Of a stretch of 64,000 nucleotides of DNA, positions 15,476-24,535 are shown in pieces (the stretch's first letter is position 1; the number at the start of each line of letters is the position of its first letter). This stretch comes from an uncultured Maribacter sp. (lineage in GTDB: Bacteria; Bacteroidota; Bacteroidia; Flavobacteriales; Flavobacteriaceae). A program made the position numbers and the translations under genes. Under the pieces are notes generated by a model, which was not told where the DNA came from, ran no database searches, and saw only the letters and a program-made list of their open reading frames with translations. The stretch lies in assembly GCF_947500985.1 (NCBI RefSeq), contig NZ_CANMTX010000001.1, positions 62,001 through 126,000 on the forward strand, written 5' to 3'.

Positions 15476-18400
15476 ATGACGGAAATGTTCAAAAAAATAT
15501 TCTTCTCTACACGTTTAATGTCCATTCTATTTATCGTTTTTGCCACAGCAATGGCATTCGGTACTTTTATAGAAAGCTGGTATAGTACAGAAACTGCACG
15601 AATCTGGATTTATAATGCCTGGTGGTTCGAGGTTATCATGGTATTTTTTGTAATTAATTTTTTTGGTAATATCACTAGATACCGTCTTCTACGATTAGAG
15701 AAATGGCCTGTGTTGGTTCTGCATCTATCTTGGGTATTGATTATTATTGGAGCTTTTGTAACGCGTTATATCAGTTTTGAAGGTATGATGCCAATACGTG
15801 AAGGAAAGACGGAAAAAGTATTCTATTCTGATAAAACGTATCTAACAGTTTATGTTGATGGAGAAATTGAAGGTGAGGCACGAAGAAAAGTATTAGAAGA
15901 TGATTTGATCGTTACTCCAGAAGCTATTAAATCTAACCTTCCATGGAAAGCCGATTTTAATGGTGAAGATTTTGAAGTTTCTTATGTTGAATTTATAAAA
16001 GGAGCTAAGCAAGGTTTATTGCCAGATTCTAATGGAACGAAGTTTTTAAAGATTGTAGAGGCTGGTGATGGTGAACGTCATGATCACTATTTAGAAGATG
16101 GTAAGGTGGCAAGTATACATAATGTACTTTTCGCATTAAATAATAATACAGACGGCGCCATCAATATTATGACCACAGATTCTGTATATCAGATTCATTC
16201 TCCTTTTGATGGTAACTATATGCGTATGGCTGATCAGTTTCAAGGCGTTTTAGTGAAAGATAGTTTGCAACCCTTAGTGTTGCGTTCATTATATAATACT
16301 GCTGGTATGCAGTTTGTTATTCCAGATTCTGTAACACAAGGTTCTTATGGTATTGTTGAAATACCTGAAGCAGAAAAAACTAAAATAGACCAAGACGCCA
16401 TAGTTTTTGATGTAATTGCTAACGGAGAAACAAAACAAATTAAGTTATTAGGTAGTAAAGGACCTTCTGATTTTAGTAAGAAAGTGAATGTTGGCGGACT
16501 TAATTTCTCTATCCGATACGGATCTAAAGTATATGATTTGCCATTCGGTATTAAATTGAATGATTTTATAGCGGAGAAATACCCTGGTACAGAAAAAGGG
16601 TATGCATCTTTTATGAGTAGGGTGACCATTGAGGATGAAAGACCTTTTGATTATGATATATTTATGAACCATGTTTTGGACCATGATGGTTATCGCTTTT
16701 TTCAATCAGGCTTTGATCCAGATGAGAAAGGGACAACGCTATCTGTTAATCATGATTTTTGGGGGACTTGGATTACCTACATTGGTTATTTTCTTTTATA
16801 TATCGGATTAATGGGAATTATGTTTTTTGGTAAAACTCGCTTTAAGGACTTGGCTAATTCTTTAGATGAATTAAAAATCAAAAAGAAAAAAATGTTCGGT
16901 GTTATCGCAGTTCTAATGGCGTTTTCATTCTCATCTTTTGCACAAGAACAACATACGCCAGAAGAAGGTCATCAACAGGCACCAAGTAAAACACAAATAG
17001 ATTCTTTACTGGAAGCTAGTATGGTCTGTAAAGAGCATGCAGATAAATTTGGCAAGCTAGTAATACAAGATGAAGGTGGACGAATGAAGCCTATTAATAC
17101 ATTTTCATCAGAACTACTTCGTAAACTAAGTTTGAAAGACACCTATTTAGGCTATACATCTGATCAGATTTTACTTTCTATGATGATGAATCCTGCGGTT
17201 TGGTATAATACGGAATTCATCGCGTTAGATAAGAAATCGCAGAACGATAGTATTAGAAATGTTATAGGTATCCCATCAGGTCAAGAATATGTGAAGGCTA
17301 CAGATTTTTTCGATAAAAAAGGGCAATATAAATTAGAGCCGTTTTTGAGAGAGGCTACAGCAACAACAAATCCGAATAAGTTTCAACAAGATTTTAAAGA
17401 TGCCAATATTAGATTGAGTCTTTTAAATCAAGCTTTAGGGCAAGATGTTGTTAAGATATTTCCATTATTAGATGATGAGAATAACAAATGGATTTCAGCG
17501 GTAGAGTACAGAGGGGGACAATACGAAATTAGAGATTCACTGTATTCTAATTTTGTAAAGAATGCTATGCCATATTACCTAATGACCTTGGGTAAGGCGC
17601 AACAAAATGGAGACTATACAGCTGCAGATAAATTATTAGGTGCTTTTCACCAAAATCAACTTAACCATGGTAGTGAAGTTTTACCATCGCAACAGAAAGT
17701 AGATCTTGAGGTGACCTATAATAAACTTAACATTTTCAATAGGTTGTATCGTTTTTATGCGCTTGTTGGTTTGCTAATGTTCTTCACCTTAATATTCCAA
17801 ATATTTAAAGATCGTTCTATTTGGAGGGTGGCAATATATTTCTTTAAAGGAACTATTATACTACTGTTTTTGTGGCATACTGCCGGTTTAGTTATGCGTT
17901 GGTATATTTCTGGGCATGCGCCTTGGAGTAATGCTTACGAAAGTATTTTATACGTAGCATGGGCTACCATGGGTATTGGTTGGGCATTGGGTCGTAAAAG
18001 TGATATGACATTTGCAGCATCTGCATTTGTAACTTCAATGCTTTTATGGATAGCGCACCAAAGCTGGATAGATCCTTCTATTGCCAACTTACAGCCTGTT
18101 TTAGATAGTTATTGGTTAATGATACATGTTGCAGTTATCGTTGGTAGCTACGGTCCGTTGACTGTAGGTATGATCTTGGGTCTAGTTTCATTGATTTTGA
18201 TGATGTTGACCACCAAAAAGAATAAGAAACGAATGGCAATTAATATTAAAGAATTGACCATAATCAACGAATTGGCTTTAACCACGGGACTTGTGATGCT
18301 TACCATCGGTAACTTTTTAGGCGGACAATGGGCAAATGAAAGTTGGGGTCGTTATTGGGGCTGGGATCCAAAAGAAACTTGGGCACTGGTTTCTATTATG

Positions 18401-18655
18401 ATTTATGCATTTGTAATACATACAAGACTAGTACCGGGATTAAGAGGTAAATGGACGTTCAACTTTATGAGTGTCATAGCCTTTGGTAGTATTATGATGA
18501 CCTATTTTGGGGTGAACTTTTACTTGGTGGGTCTGCATAGTTATGCCAGTGGTGCGCAAGTAATTACACCAATATTTATATACTATTTAGTTGCAGGAGT
18601 ACTAGTGTTAGGCGGAATCAGCTATTGGAGATATAAAGTTAATTATAGTAAATAA
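15476..18655 (+). CDS. ccsBA: ResB-CcsA fusion, system II cytochrome c biogenesis protein
   Basis: A 1059-residue polytopic membrane protein that carries haem across the membrane and attaches it to apocytochromes c. The first half is ResB/CcsB-like: three early helices (FGTFIESWYSTETARIWIYN, then HLSWVLIIIGAFVTRYISFE), a large periplasmic domain and another helix near residue 440. The second half is CcsA, with the tryptophan-rich haem-binding WWD motif WGRYWGWDPKETWALV near residues 957-972. At the junction (about residue 473, nucleotide 16892) is a segment that looks like a complete signal peptide (MFGVIAVLMAFSFSSFAQE), a trace of gene fusion. The ATG at 15476 is used; a TTG at 15446 lies inside the promoter. 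It is a single gene with its own terminator. Confidence 0.93.
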   Translation: MTEMFKKIFFSTRLMSILFIVFATAMAFGTFIESWYSTETARIWIYNAWWFEVIMVFFVINFFGNITRYRLLRLEKWPVLVLHLSWVLIIIGAFVTRYISFEGMMPIREGKTEKVFYSDKTYLTVYVDGEIEGEARRKVLEDDLIVTPEAIKSNLPWKADFNGEDFEVSYVEFIKGAKQGLLPDSNGTKFLKIVEAGDGERHDHYLEDGKVASIHNVLFALNNNTDGAINIMTTDSVYQIHSPFDGNYMRMADQFQGVLVKDSLQPLVLRSLYNTAGMQFVIPDSVTQGSYGIVEIPEAEKTKIDQDAIVFDVIANGETKQIKLLGSKGPSDFSKKVNVGGLNFSIRYGSKVYDLPFGIKLNDFIAEKYPGTEKGYASFMSRVTIEDERPFDYDIFMNHVLDHDGYRFFQSGFDPDEKGTTLSVNHDFWGTWITYIGYFLLYIGLMGIMFFGKTRFKDLANSLDELKIKKKKMFGVIAVLMAFSFSSFAQEQHTPEEGHQQAPSKTQIDSLLEASMVCKEHADKFGKLVIQDEGGRMKPINTFSSELLRKLSLKDTYLGYTSDQILLSMMMNPAVWYNTEFIALDKKSQNDSIRNVIGIPSGQEYVKATDFFDKKGQYKLEPFLREATATTNPNKFQQDFKDANIRLSLLNQALGQDVVKIFPLLDDENNKWISAVEYRGGQYEIRDSLYSNFVKNAMPYYLMTLGKAQQNGDYTAADKLLGAFHQNQLNHGSEVLPSQQKVDLEVTYNKLNIFNRLYRFYALVGLLMFFTLIFQIFKDRSIWRVAIYFFKGTIILLFLWHTAGLVMRWYISGHAPWSNAYESILYVAWATMGIGWALGRKSDMTFAASAFVTSMLLWIAHQSWIDPSIANLQPVLDSYWLMIHVAVIVGSYGPLTVGMILGLVSLILMMLTTKKNKKRMAINIKELTIINELALTTGLVMLTIGNFLGGQWANESWGRYWGWDPKETWALVSIMIYAFVIHTRLVPGLRGKWTFNFMSVIAFGSIMMTYFGVNFYLVGLHSYASGAQVITPIFIYYLVAGVLVLGGISYWRYKVNYSK

Positions 18656-18673
18656 GATAAAATACATAGTATT

Positions 18674-18709
18674 AAAAAGCCTCATGGAAATTCCATGAGG
18701 CTTTTTTTT
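18674..18709. terminator. Rho-independent terminator after ccsBA
   Basis: AAAAAGCCTCATGG pairs with CCATGAGGCTTTTT around a five-base loop (stem 18674-18705), followed by more T. The reverse strand also has a T run, so it can serve the convergent M14 peptidase gene that ends at 18740. Confidence 0.9.
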
Positions 18710-18739
18710 ATTGATGCTATTTAAGATACTTCTAGGTCT

Positions 18740-20014
18740 TTAATTTTGACTATCAAGTAAATCCATAAGTTCTTCAGCTGCTACTTGACCTTTTTGTTTT
18801 AAGAAATCTCTTGCAGTATTATCACCCAACTCGAAAACAATAGCTGGCATACCGTGGTTAACATAGAAATAATTACGTGAAACCATTGTCGGTTTTATAG
18901 TTGTAGAAGGTTTTACATTCGTATGCTTTTGAGGTAATCTATTGGTGATATTATTTATCCAATCAAAAATAATTTTACCTTTATCACCAGTAATCGTAGT
19001 GTCGATAGGGTAGTAGATATCGTCCCATGTAGAGTGGAAATCTGCACCGAAGACAAACTCATATCCTTCAGATTCTTTTTTTACTAGAAAGTCTCTAACA
19101 CTTCTTGTCTCTGGCTGATTGAAATCTTGCCAATCTCTATTTAAATCTATTCCCCCCATGTTATGACGCCAGTTACCATTATCAACACCATCAGGGTTCA
19201 TTAGTGGAACAACAAATAAATCATAGTTTTCTCTAAATTTTTGAGCCTTTGGCGAGTCTCCACTTAAAGTTTCAATAAAAGACTTCATCGCAAGAAAGCC
19301 AGTAACCTCTGGTGGGTGTTGTCTAGAAATGACCATAACTGCTTTTTTGTGCTTACTAGTACTGACCTCCATTAAATTCATTGATCTATCCTCTCTACTT
19401 TTTCCTATTTCGTATGTAGAAATAAAGTCTTTGACAGCTAAAGAATCAATCCAATTTTTCACCCTTGTGGATCCGTATAGTTCTTGTGCAGTGATGTAAG
19501 TTGGTTCTTCGCTACTATTTATTTTTATTTCTACCATCTCAGGTACTGCCTTAATTCCAAAATCACCGGTGCCTTTATTGATGCCTGTGAAATTTGTACT
19601 ATCTAAAGGAGTAAAATTTTCGCCATCGGTACTTATTTTAGGGTAGTATCTACTACGAGAATCTTGGTAAGTCATTTTAATAGTGATGGTCTTTGGTGTT
19701 TTTGACCAAACTTTAAACGCATACCACGGACTTACGTTTACCGGAGTGTTTTCAGCTGTAATTAGTGCGGTATAATGATTGTTTCCGTCAGACGTTATTC
19801 CATTTAACCTACCGCTTTCAAAATCATTACTAAAGAAGGTAGCATCGTCATCAAAGGTCCAAATACCTTTCCATTGTTTTTGAACAGGTTTAGATAAGGT
19901 GGAAACAACGGCACTTTTTCCCTGACCCTGATATCCTTGAGTTGCAGGCTTTTGGTTTTTGCATGCTAAAAAAGCGAAAACAAGTAAAATTACATAAGCG
20001 TATTTCTTCTTCAT
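18740..20014 (-). CDS. M14-family zinc carboxypeptidase lipoprotein
   Basis: A 424-residue lipoprotein with the lipobox Cys at residue 18 (FAFLACKN). The N-terminal half (about 45-185) is a beta domain of the kind found before the catalytic domain in cytosolic-carboxypeptidase-like M14 enzymes. The catalytic domain (about 190-420) shows the zinc motif ISRQHPPEVTGF (His and Glu), the VPLMNPDGVDNGNWRHN and IDLNRDWQ blocks that hold the substrate carboxylate, the third zinc ligand in GADFHSTWDD and the catalytic Glu in IVFELGDN. It probably trims C-terminal residues of peptides in the periplasm or at the surface. It is monocistronic and convergent with ccsBA. Confidence 0.88.
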   Translation of the reverse strand: MKKKYAYVILLVFAFLACKNQKPATQGYQGQGKSAVVSTLSKPVQKQWKGIWTFDDDATFFSNDFESGRLNGITSDGNNHYTALITAENTPVNVSPWYAFKVWSKTPKTITIKMTYQDSRSRYYPKISTDGENFTPLDSTNFTGINKGTGDFGIKAVPEMVEIKINSSEEPTYITAQELYGSTRVKNWIDSLAVKDFISTYEIGKSREDRSMNLMEVSTSKHKKAVMVISRQHPPEVTGFLAMKSFIETLSGDSPKAQKFRENYDLFVVPLMNPDGVDNGNWRHNMGGIDLNRDWQDFNQPETRSVRDFLVKKESEGYEFVFGADFHSTWDDIYYPIDTTITGDKGKIIFDWINNITNRLPQKHTNVKPSTTIKPTMVSRNYFYVNHGMPAIVFELGDNTARDFLKQKGQVAAEELMDLLDSQN

Positions 20015-20324
20015 GGGTTTGAGTTTATATAGGTTTTGATGTGTTGAAGTTTAAATCTAGAAACAAAATGTGAAAGTAGATGTGTTTGAATGGAATTTGA
20101 TTGAAGTATTCCGTAATTCTTAATTGTGAACTCTATTTTATAAAGTTTTGATAGTTGAATAGTAATGAGTTAAAAACTAAATCTGTGTATGTTCAAATAT
20201 TTAGAAAGTTTAATACAAGTTTTGAGACCTAAGTTTAAATGTTTTAATGATAACATACAGATGTAGGATAGTGAGTTTGTTTACATTCTATTTTCTTACC
20301 TTTATTTTCTATAACTTTTAGCAA
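20015..20324. other. 310-base AT-rich intergenic region between divergent genes
   Basis: This is the only gene-free stretch over 300 bases. It separates the divergently read M14 peptidase and PLP-enzyme genes. Apart from the PLP-enzyme promoter near its right end, no open frame, RNA fold or repeat stands out. Confidence 0.6.
20277..20304 (+). promoter_or_regulatory. Promoter of the Cys/Met-metabolism PLP enzyme gene
   Basis: TTG (20277-20279), 17 bases, then TACCTTTA (20297-20304), a one-mismatch TAnnTTTG. The ATG at 20325 follows after 20 bases. Confidence 0.5.
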
Positions 20325-21476
20325 ATGAATTCGAATAAAAAAGGCTTGAACACTATTTGTACCCATGTTGGTGAATTAGAAGATACACAACACAAAGGAG
20401 CCATTTCTCCATTGTATATGAGTACTTCCTATGCTTATGAAGATGTTGATGTGAAACGGTATCCTAGATACTTTAACACCCCAAACCAAGAAGGGCTTTC
20501 CAAAAAAGTGGCGGCGTTAGAGCACGCAGAATCTGCACTAATATTTGGTAGCGGAATGGCTGCTGTAAGTACAGCATTGTTGGCTTTTTTAAATGCTGGG
20601 GATCATGTTGTTTTGCAACAGACCTTATACGGCGGAACATATAATTTAGTGAACGAAGAGTTTTCCAAATACGGAATCGAGTATTCATTTACCGAAGGTT
20701 GGAGAGCCGAAGCATTTGAAACCCAAATTAAGGAGAATACAAAAGTTATTTATATAGAAACTCCATCTAATCCTTTATTGACCATTACCGATTTAGAAGC
20801 CGTTGCTGTCATTGCAAAAAAACACGGAATTATTACTTTAATCGATAATACGTTTGCTAGTCCGGTAAATCAAAATCCTATAGATTTTGGAATTGATGTC
20901 GTAATTCATAGTGCTACAAAGTACATGGGTGGTCATTCAGATATTTGTGCCGGCGCAGTAGCTTCAACCACAGAGTATATGGATAGAATCTTTCAATTGG
21001 CAAAAAACTTTGGAGGTAGTCTTAGTGATTACACTGTATGGTTGTTAGAGAGAAGTTTAAAAACAATGGGTATTCGTGTAAGGGCACAGAATGAAAATGC
21101 TTTAGTAATGGCTCATTTCTTAGATAAATTGCCTGATATAGAAAAAGTATATTATCCAGGCTTACCAACACACCCTGAGTATGATTTAGCGAAAAAACAA
21201 ATGAGAGGTTTCGGTGGTATGTTATCTTTTGAATTGAATTCTCATTTAAACTCTTCTCAATTTCAAAAAGCATTACAACTAATAAAGCCATCAATGAGTT
21301 TGGCTGGGGTAGAGAGTACTGTAATATCACCTACACAAACATCGCATGCTTTAATGAGTGCAGAAGTAAGAGCGGAACAAGGTATCGCAGACGGTTTAAT
21401 TCGTTTTTCTGTAGGTATAGAAGAGGTTGAAGATTTACAGCAAGATATTTTGCAAGCTTTAGAAAGTTTAAAATAA
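20325..21476 (+). CDS. Trans-sulfuration family PLP enzyme (cystathionine gamma-synthase / methionine gamma-lyase type)
   Basis: A 383-residue enzyme of the Cys/Met metabolism PLP family. The PLP Schiff-base Lys is K199 in SATKYMGGHSD, the ring-binding Asp is D174 in TLIDNTFASP, and YGGTYNL (102-108), ETPSNPLL (145-152) and the SLAGVESTVISPTQTSH block near the C-terminus are typical. Such enzymes exchange or eliminate groups at C-beta or C-gamma of cysteine, homoserine or methionine derivatives. The exact reaction (synthase, beta-lyase, gamma-lyase) cannot be read reliably from sequence. bshB1 follows 25 bases downstream on the same strand, so a shared transcript supplying cysteine for bacillithiol is possible. 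Confidence 0.88.
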   Translation: MNSNKKGLNTICTHVGELEDTQHKGAISPLYMSTSYAYEDVDVKRYPRYFNTPNQEGLSKKVAALEHAESALIFGSGMAAVSTALLAFLNAGDHVVLQQTLYGGTYNLVNEEFSKYGIEYSFTEGWRAEAFETQIKENTKVIYIETPSNPLLTITDLEAVAVIAKKHGIITLIDNTFASPVNQNPIDFGIDVVIHSATKYMGGHSDICAGAVASTTEYMDRIFQLAKNFGGSLSDYTVWLLERSLKTMGIRVRAQNENALVMAHFLDKLPDIEKVYYPGLPTHPEYDLAKKQMRGFGGMLSFELNSHLNSSQFQKALQLIKPSMSLAGVESTVISPTQTSHALMSAEVRAEQGIADGLIRFSVGIEEVEDLQQDILQALESLK

Positions 21477-21501
21477 TTATATCAATTACAATTAGCATAG
21501 C

Positions 21502-22218
21502 ATGAAGTTGGATATTTTAGTATTTGGAGCGCATCCTGATGATGCAGAGTTAGGAGCAGGTGGTACCATTGCCAAAGAAATAGCTTTGGGTAAAAAAGTA
21601 GGTATCGTAGATTTAACACGTGGTGAATTAGGAACGAGAGGTTCAGCGGAAATTCGTGATCAAGAATCAGCCAATGCAGGAGAGATTTTAGGTGTTGCGG
21701 TACGTGAAAATTTAAGATTTAGAGATGGTTTTTTTATCAACAATGAAGCGCATCAATTAGAAATCATAAAAATGATTCGTAAATACAAGCCAAATACTGT
21801 TTTGTGTAATGCCATTGATGATAGACATATAGATCATGGTAAAGGTAGTAAGCTTGTTAGTGATGCTTGTTTTTTAAGCGGATTAAGACGTATTGAAACA
21901 AAAGTAGGAGAGGAGAGTCAGCAAGAATGGAGACCTAAATTAGTATATCATTATATTCAGTGGAAGAATATTACTCCCGATTTTGTAGTAGATATTAGTG
22001 ATTATATTACAGCTAAAACTGATGCTATTTTAGCATATACATCTCAGTTTCATGATCCTAAAAGCAATGAGCCAGAAACGCCAATTAGTAGTAAAACCTT
22101 TATTGAAAGTGTGCACTATAGAGCTAAAGATTTAGGTAGATTAGTTGGAGTTGATTATGCAGAAGGCTTTACTGTAGAAAGAATGGTGGCGGTCGATTCG
22201 CTTGACCATTTAATTTAA
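21502..22218 (+). CDS. bshB1: Bacillithiol biosynthesis deacetylase BshB1
   Basis: A 238-residue LmbE-like zinc hydrolase that removes the acetyl group from GlcNAc-malate, the second step of bacillithiol synthesis. The metal motif is AHPDDAE (residues 10-16), with DDRHIDHGKG (106-115) supplying more His. RGELGTRGSAEIRDQE and the TPISSKTFIESVHYRAKDLG end are specific to the BshB1 subgroup. The length is normal. It lies 25 bases after the trans-sulfuration enzyme gene. Its TAA shares the palindrome TTAA (22215-22218) with the stop codon of the convergent histidine kinase gene, so no terminator separates the two transcripts. Confidence 0.93.
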   Translation: MKLDILVFGAHPDDAELGAGGTIAKEIALGKKVGIVDLTRGELGTRGSAEIRDQESANAGEILGVAVRENLRFRDGFFINNEAHQLEIIKMIRKYKPNTVLCNAIDDRHIDHGKGSKLVSDACFLSGLRRIETKVGEESQQEWRPKLVYHYIQWKNITPDFVVDISDYITAKTDAILAYTSQFHDPKSNEPETPISSKTFIESVHYRAKDLGRLVGVDYAEGFTVERMVAVDSLDHLI

Positions 22219-24305
22219 GCAGATTCTTTATATCGTTTTTGTATTCTTGGTATTGTAAAGTAAAAGCTAGAACCTTTACCTAAGGCACTATGCACCCATA
22301 TTTTACCATTGTTTTTCTCGACCATTTCTTTACATAACGAAAGTCCTAATCCGGTGCCTTTTTCATCATTGGTACCGTAAGTAGTATGGTTAGAGTCTTT
22401 CTCGAATAATTTGCTAATAATATCTTCACTCATACCCATTCCATTATCCTTTACGTATATCTCGCAAGTTTTAATTTTTTGTATGGCACCAATGATTATC
22501 TGTCCGTTATTAGGTGTAAACTTTAAAGCATTACTTAGAAGATTTCTAATAATAATATCTATTTGATTTGGATCTGACCAAATTTGACAATTAGGCTCAA
22601 TTCTATTTACTAGTGTAATAGACTTCGCTTCTGCAATTTCAGATAAGAGTGCTATATTTTCCTCTACTATACAATCTAAATTAGTTACAGAGTGTCTAGT
22701 GATTGATCCATTCATTTGTGTTTGTCCCCAAGATAGTAAGTTGTTGAGGGTAAATGATATAGTATCAATATCTACTTTTAATTTCGGTACAAAATTCAAG
22801 AATTCATCTTTTGTCATTTCTCCTTCTTTAAATAATTTTAAAAGTCCTTGAAATGCACCTATTGGTCCTCTTAAATCATGACCTATGATAGAGAATAATT
22901 TGTTTTTAGTCTGGTTTAATTCATTTAAATACGCTTGTTTCTCTTCTAAATCATTTTTCTTATTTCTAAGTTCTAGATTTAATTTTTTCTGTTCTTGCTC
23001 ATTTCTATGAATCAAGAATGTGATAATCGCGAAAATGATAAGTACTACAATAAATATATAAATGTATATTTTTTGTTTAGCGAGTGCTTTTTCATTATCA
23101 AGAATTAATTGTTGCTTCTGCTGATCGTATGCTACTCTTGTTTTAAGCATATTCAATGCTTTTTCGTTACTAAGAGCAGAAAGTGATTCATATGTTGCCT
23201 GATAGAGCTCATGATACCATAGCGATTTTTCAAAGTCTTTCTTCTCCTTTAAAATTTTTGAAAGTTTGAGCGCGCTAGTTTTTATACCTGATCTAAGACC
23301 TATTTTTTTTGAAAGGTCAAATGCATTTAAGGCATATACTTCAGCTACACTGTCTTTTTCAAGATTTAAATAAGCTTCGGTCATACCATTCAATAAATCT
23401 ATTTTACCACGATCATCTTCTATTTCTTGATGCAGTAATTCGCTTTGTTTATACCAGTAAAGGGCCCAAGTATTCTTGTTTTTTTTAAGATATATCTTTC
23501 CTTTTATTTCATAACAGTAGGCTAGCCATTCTAGTATTTTTTCTTTTTCAAAGGTTGCAATGCTTATATTGACATTATACATAGCATATTCTAACTCGTT
23601 CATATCTGCATATGTAGAAGCGATATTGCTTAAAGTTTCAGCCAAAAATAGGGGGTTGCCTATGTCTTCATGAATAGCTTTAGATCGTTGTAAAAACACC
23701 ATTGCCTGTTCATAATCTTTTTGTTCAAGATATAAATGTGCAATATTGTCGTTTACAATTGATATGATATTTTTATAATCATATTTCTCTGCAATTTCTA
23801 TTGTAGCCAAATACCATTTTAAGGCTTTTGAGTATTCGCCTTTATAACCATATTCTTTGGCTAAATCATTTAATGTTCTAGCCTTTAAAAAGTTTTGATC
23901 ATATTCGGCTGCAAGATTATATGATTTTGTGAAATTTGCAATCGCTTGATCTATCTTGCCTTTATCTGAGTAATATCCTCCTAAAGAATGATAAGAAATT
24001 ATTTCTCCGCTAATGAATTTAGCTTTTTTACTTGCATCAAGACTTTTTTCACTTAAAATTTTTAAACTATCTAAGTTATGATAACGATATTCTTTCGCTA
24101 GTTCAAGCAGATTATTAATATAAAGAGTGTCATTGGAATTAAAGCTTGCAGACTTCTTTATTTCTTCTAATTCACTTAAAAGAGTATCTCTTTTAGAATC
24201 TTGAGCTGAAAGGGTTAGATTACCTATAAGCAAAAATAGAAATACAACCATGCAACCTAATAATAGGTTGTGCAATGAAAATGGTTTTTGTATTCTAGTG
24301 TTCAT
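22215..24305 (-). CDS. TPR-containing membrane sensor histidine kinase (paralogue 1)
   Basis: A 696-residue kinase. A signal-like N-terminal helix (LLLGCMVVFLFLLIGNL) is followed by about seven tetratricopeptide-like repeats (roughly residues 55-385) in the periplasm, a single transmembrane helix (IYIYIFIVVLIIFAIITFLI), a coiled coil and the kinase core. The phospho-accepting His is H476 in IIGHDLRGP, the N box is NALKFTPNNG, and the G boxes are DNGMGM and GTGLGLSL. All residues needed for activity are present. No response regulator is adjacent, so the partner is elsewhere. It shares architecture and motif wording with the next kinase gene at 24536-26584, so the two arose by duplication. Signal unknown. 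Confidence 0.9.
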   Translation of the reverse strand: MNTRIQKPFSLHNLLLGCMVVFLFLLIGNLTLSAQDSKRDTLLSELEEIKKSASFNSNDTLYINNLLELAKEYRYHNLDSLKILSEKSLDASKKAKFISGEIISYHSLGGYYSDKGKIDQAIANFTKSYNLAAEYDQNFLKARTLNDLAKEYGYKGEYSKALKWYLATIEIAEKYDYKNIISIVNDNIAHLYLEQKDYEQAMVFLQRSKAIHEDIGNPLFLAETLSNIASTYADMNELEYAMYNVNISIATFEKEKILEWLAYCYEIKGKIYLKKNKNTWALYWYKQSELLHQEIEDDRGKIDLLNGMTEAYLNLEKDSVAEVYALNAFDLSKKIGLRSGIKTSALKLSKILKEKKDFEKSLWYHELYQATYESLSALSNEKALNMLKTRVAYDQQKQQLILDNEKALAKQKIYIYIFIVVLIIFAIITFLIHRNEQEQKKLNLELRNKKNDLEEKQAYLNELNQTKNKLFSIIGHDLRGPIGAFQGLLKLFKEGEMTKDEFLNFVPKLKVDIDTISFTLNNLLSWGQTQMNGSITRHSVTNLDCIVEENIALLSEIAEAKSITLVNRIEPNCQIWSDPNQIDIIIRNLLSNALKFTPNNGQIIIGAIQKIKTCEIYVKDNGMGMSEDIISKLFEKDSNHTTYGTNDEKGTGLGLSLCKEMVEKNNGKIWVHSALGKGSSFYFTIPRIQKRYKESA

Positions 24306-24535
24306 AGCTATCGCTCAATAATGCGATCCTAAAATTAATCTAGAAGAATTCGAAAAAGTAATAAATGTTGTGAAACGTGAATTATTGTGTGTTTTATCGT
24401 TTTAAAGATGTAGTTGGACGATGAATTGGGGTTTACGAAGGTATTTATCTATCAGATTAAAGGTTTGTAATTAAATGATTACAGTTTTTTTAAAAAGTAG
24501 ATTAATGGGTTATAGGTCTTGAAATATGATAAGAT

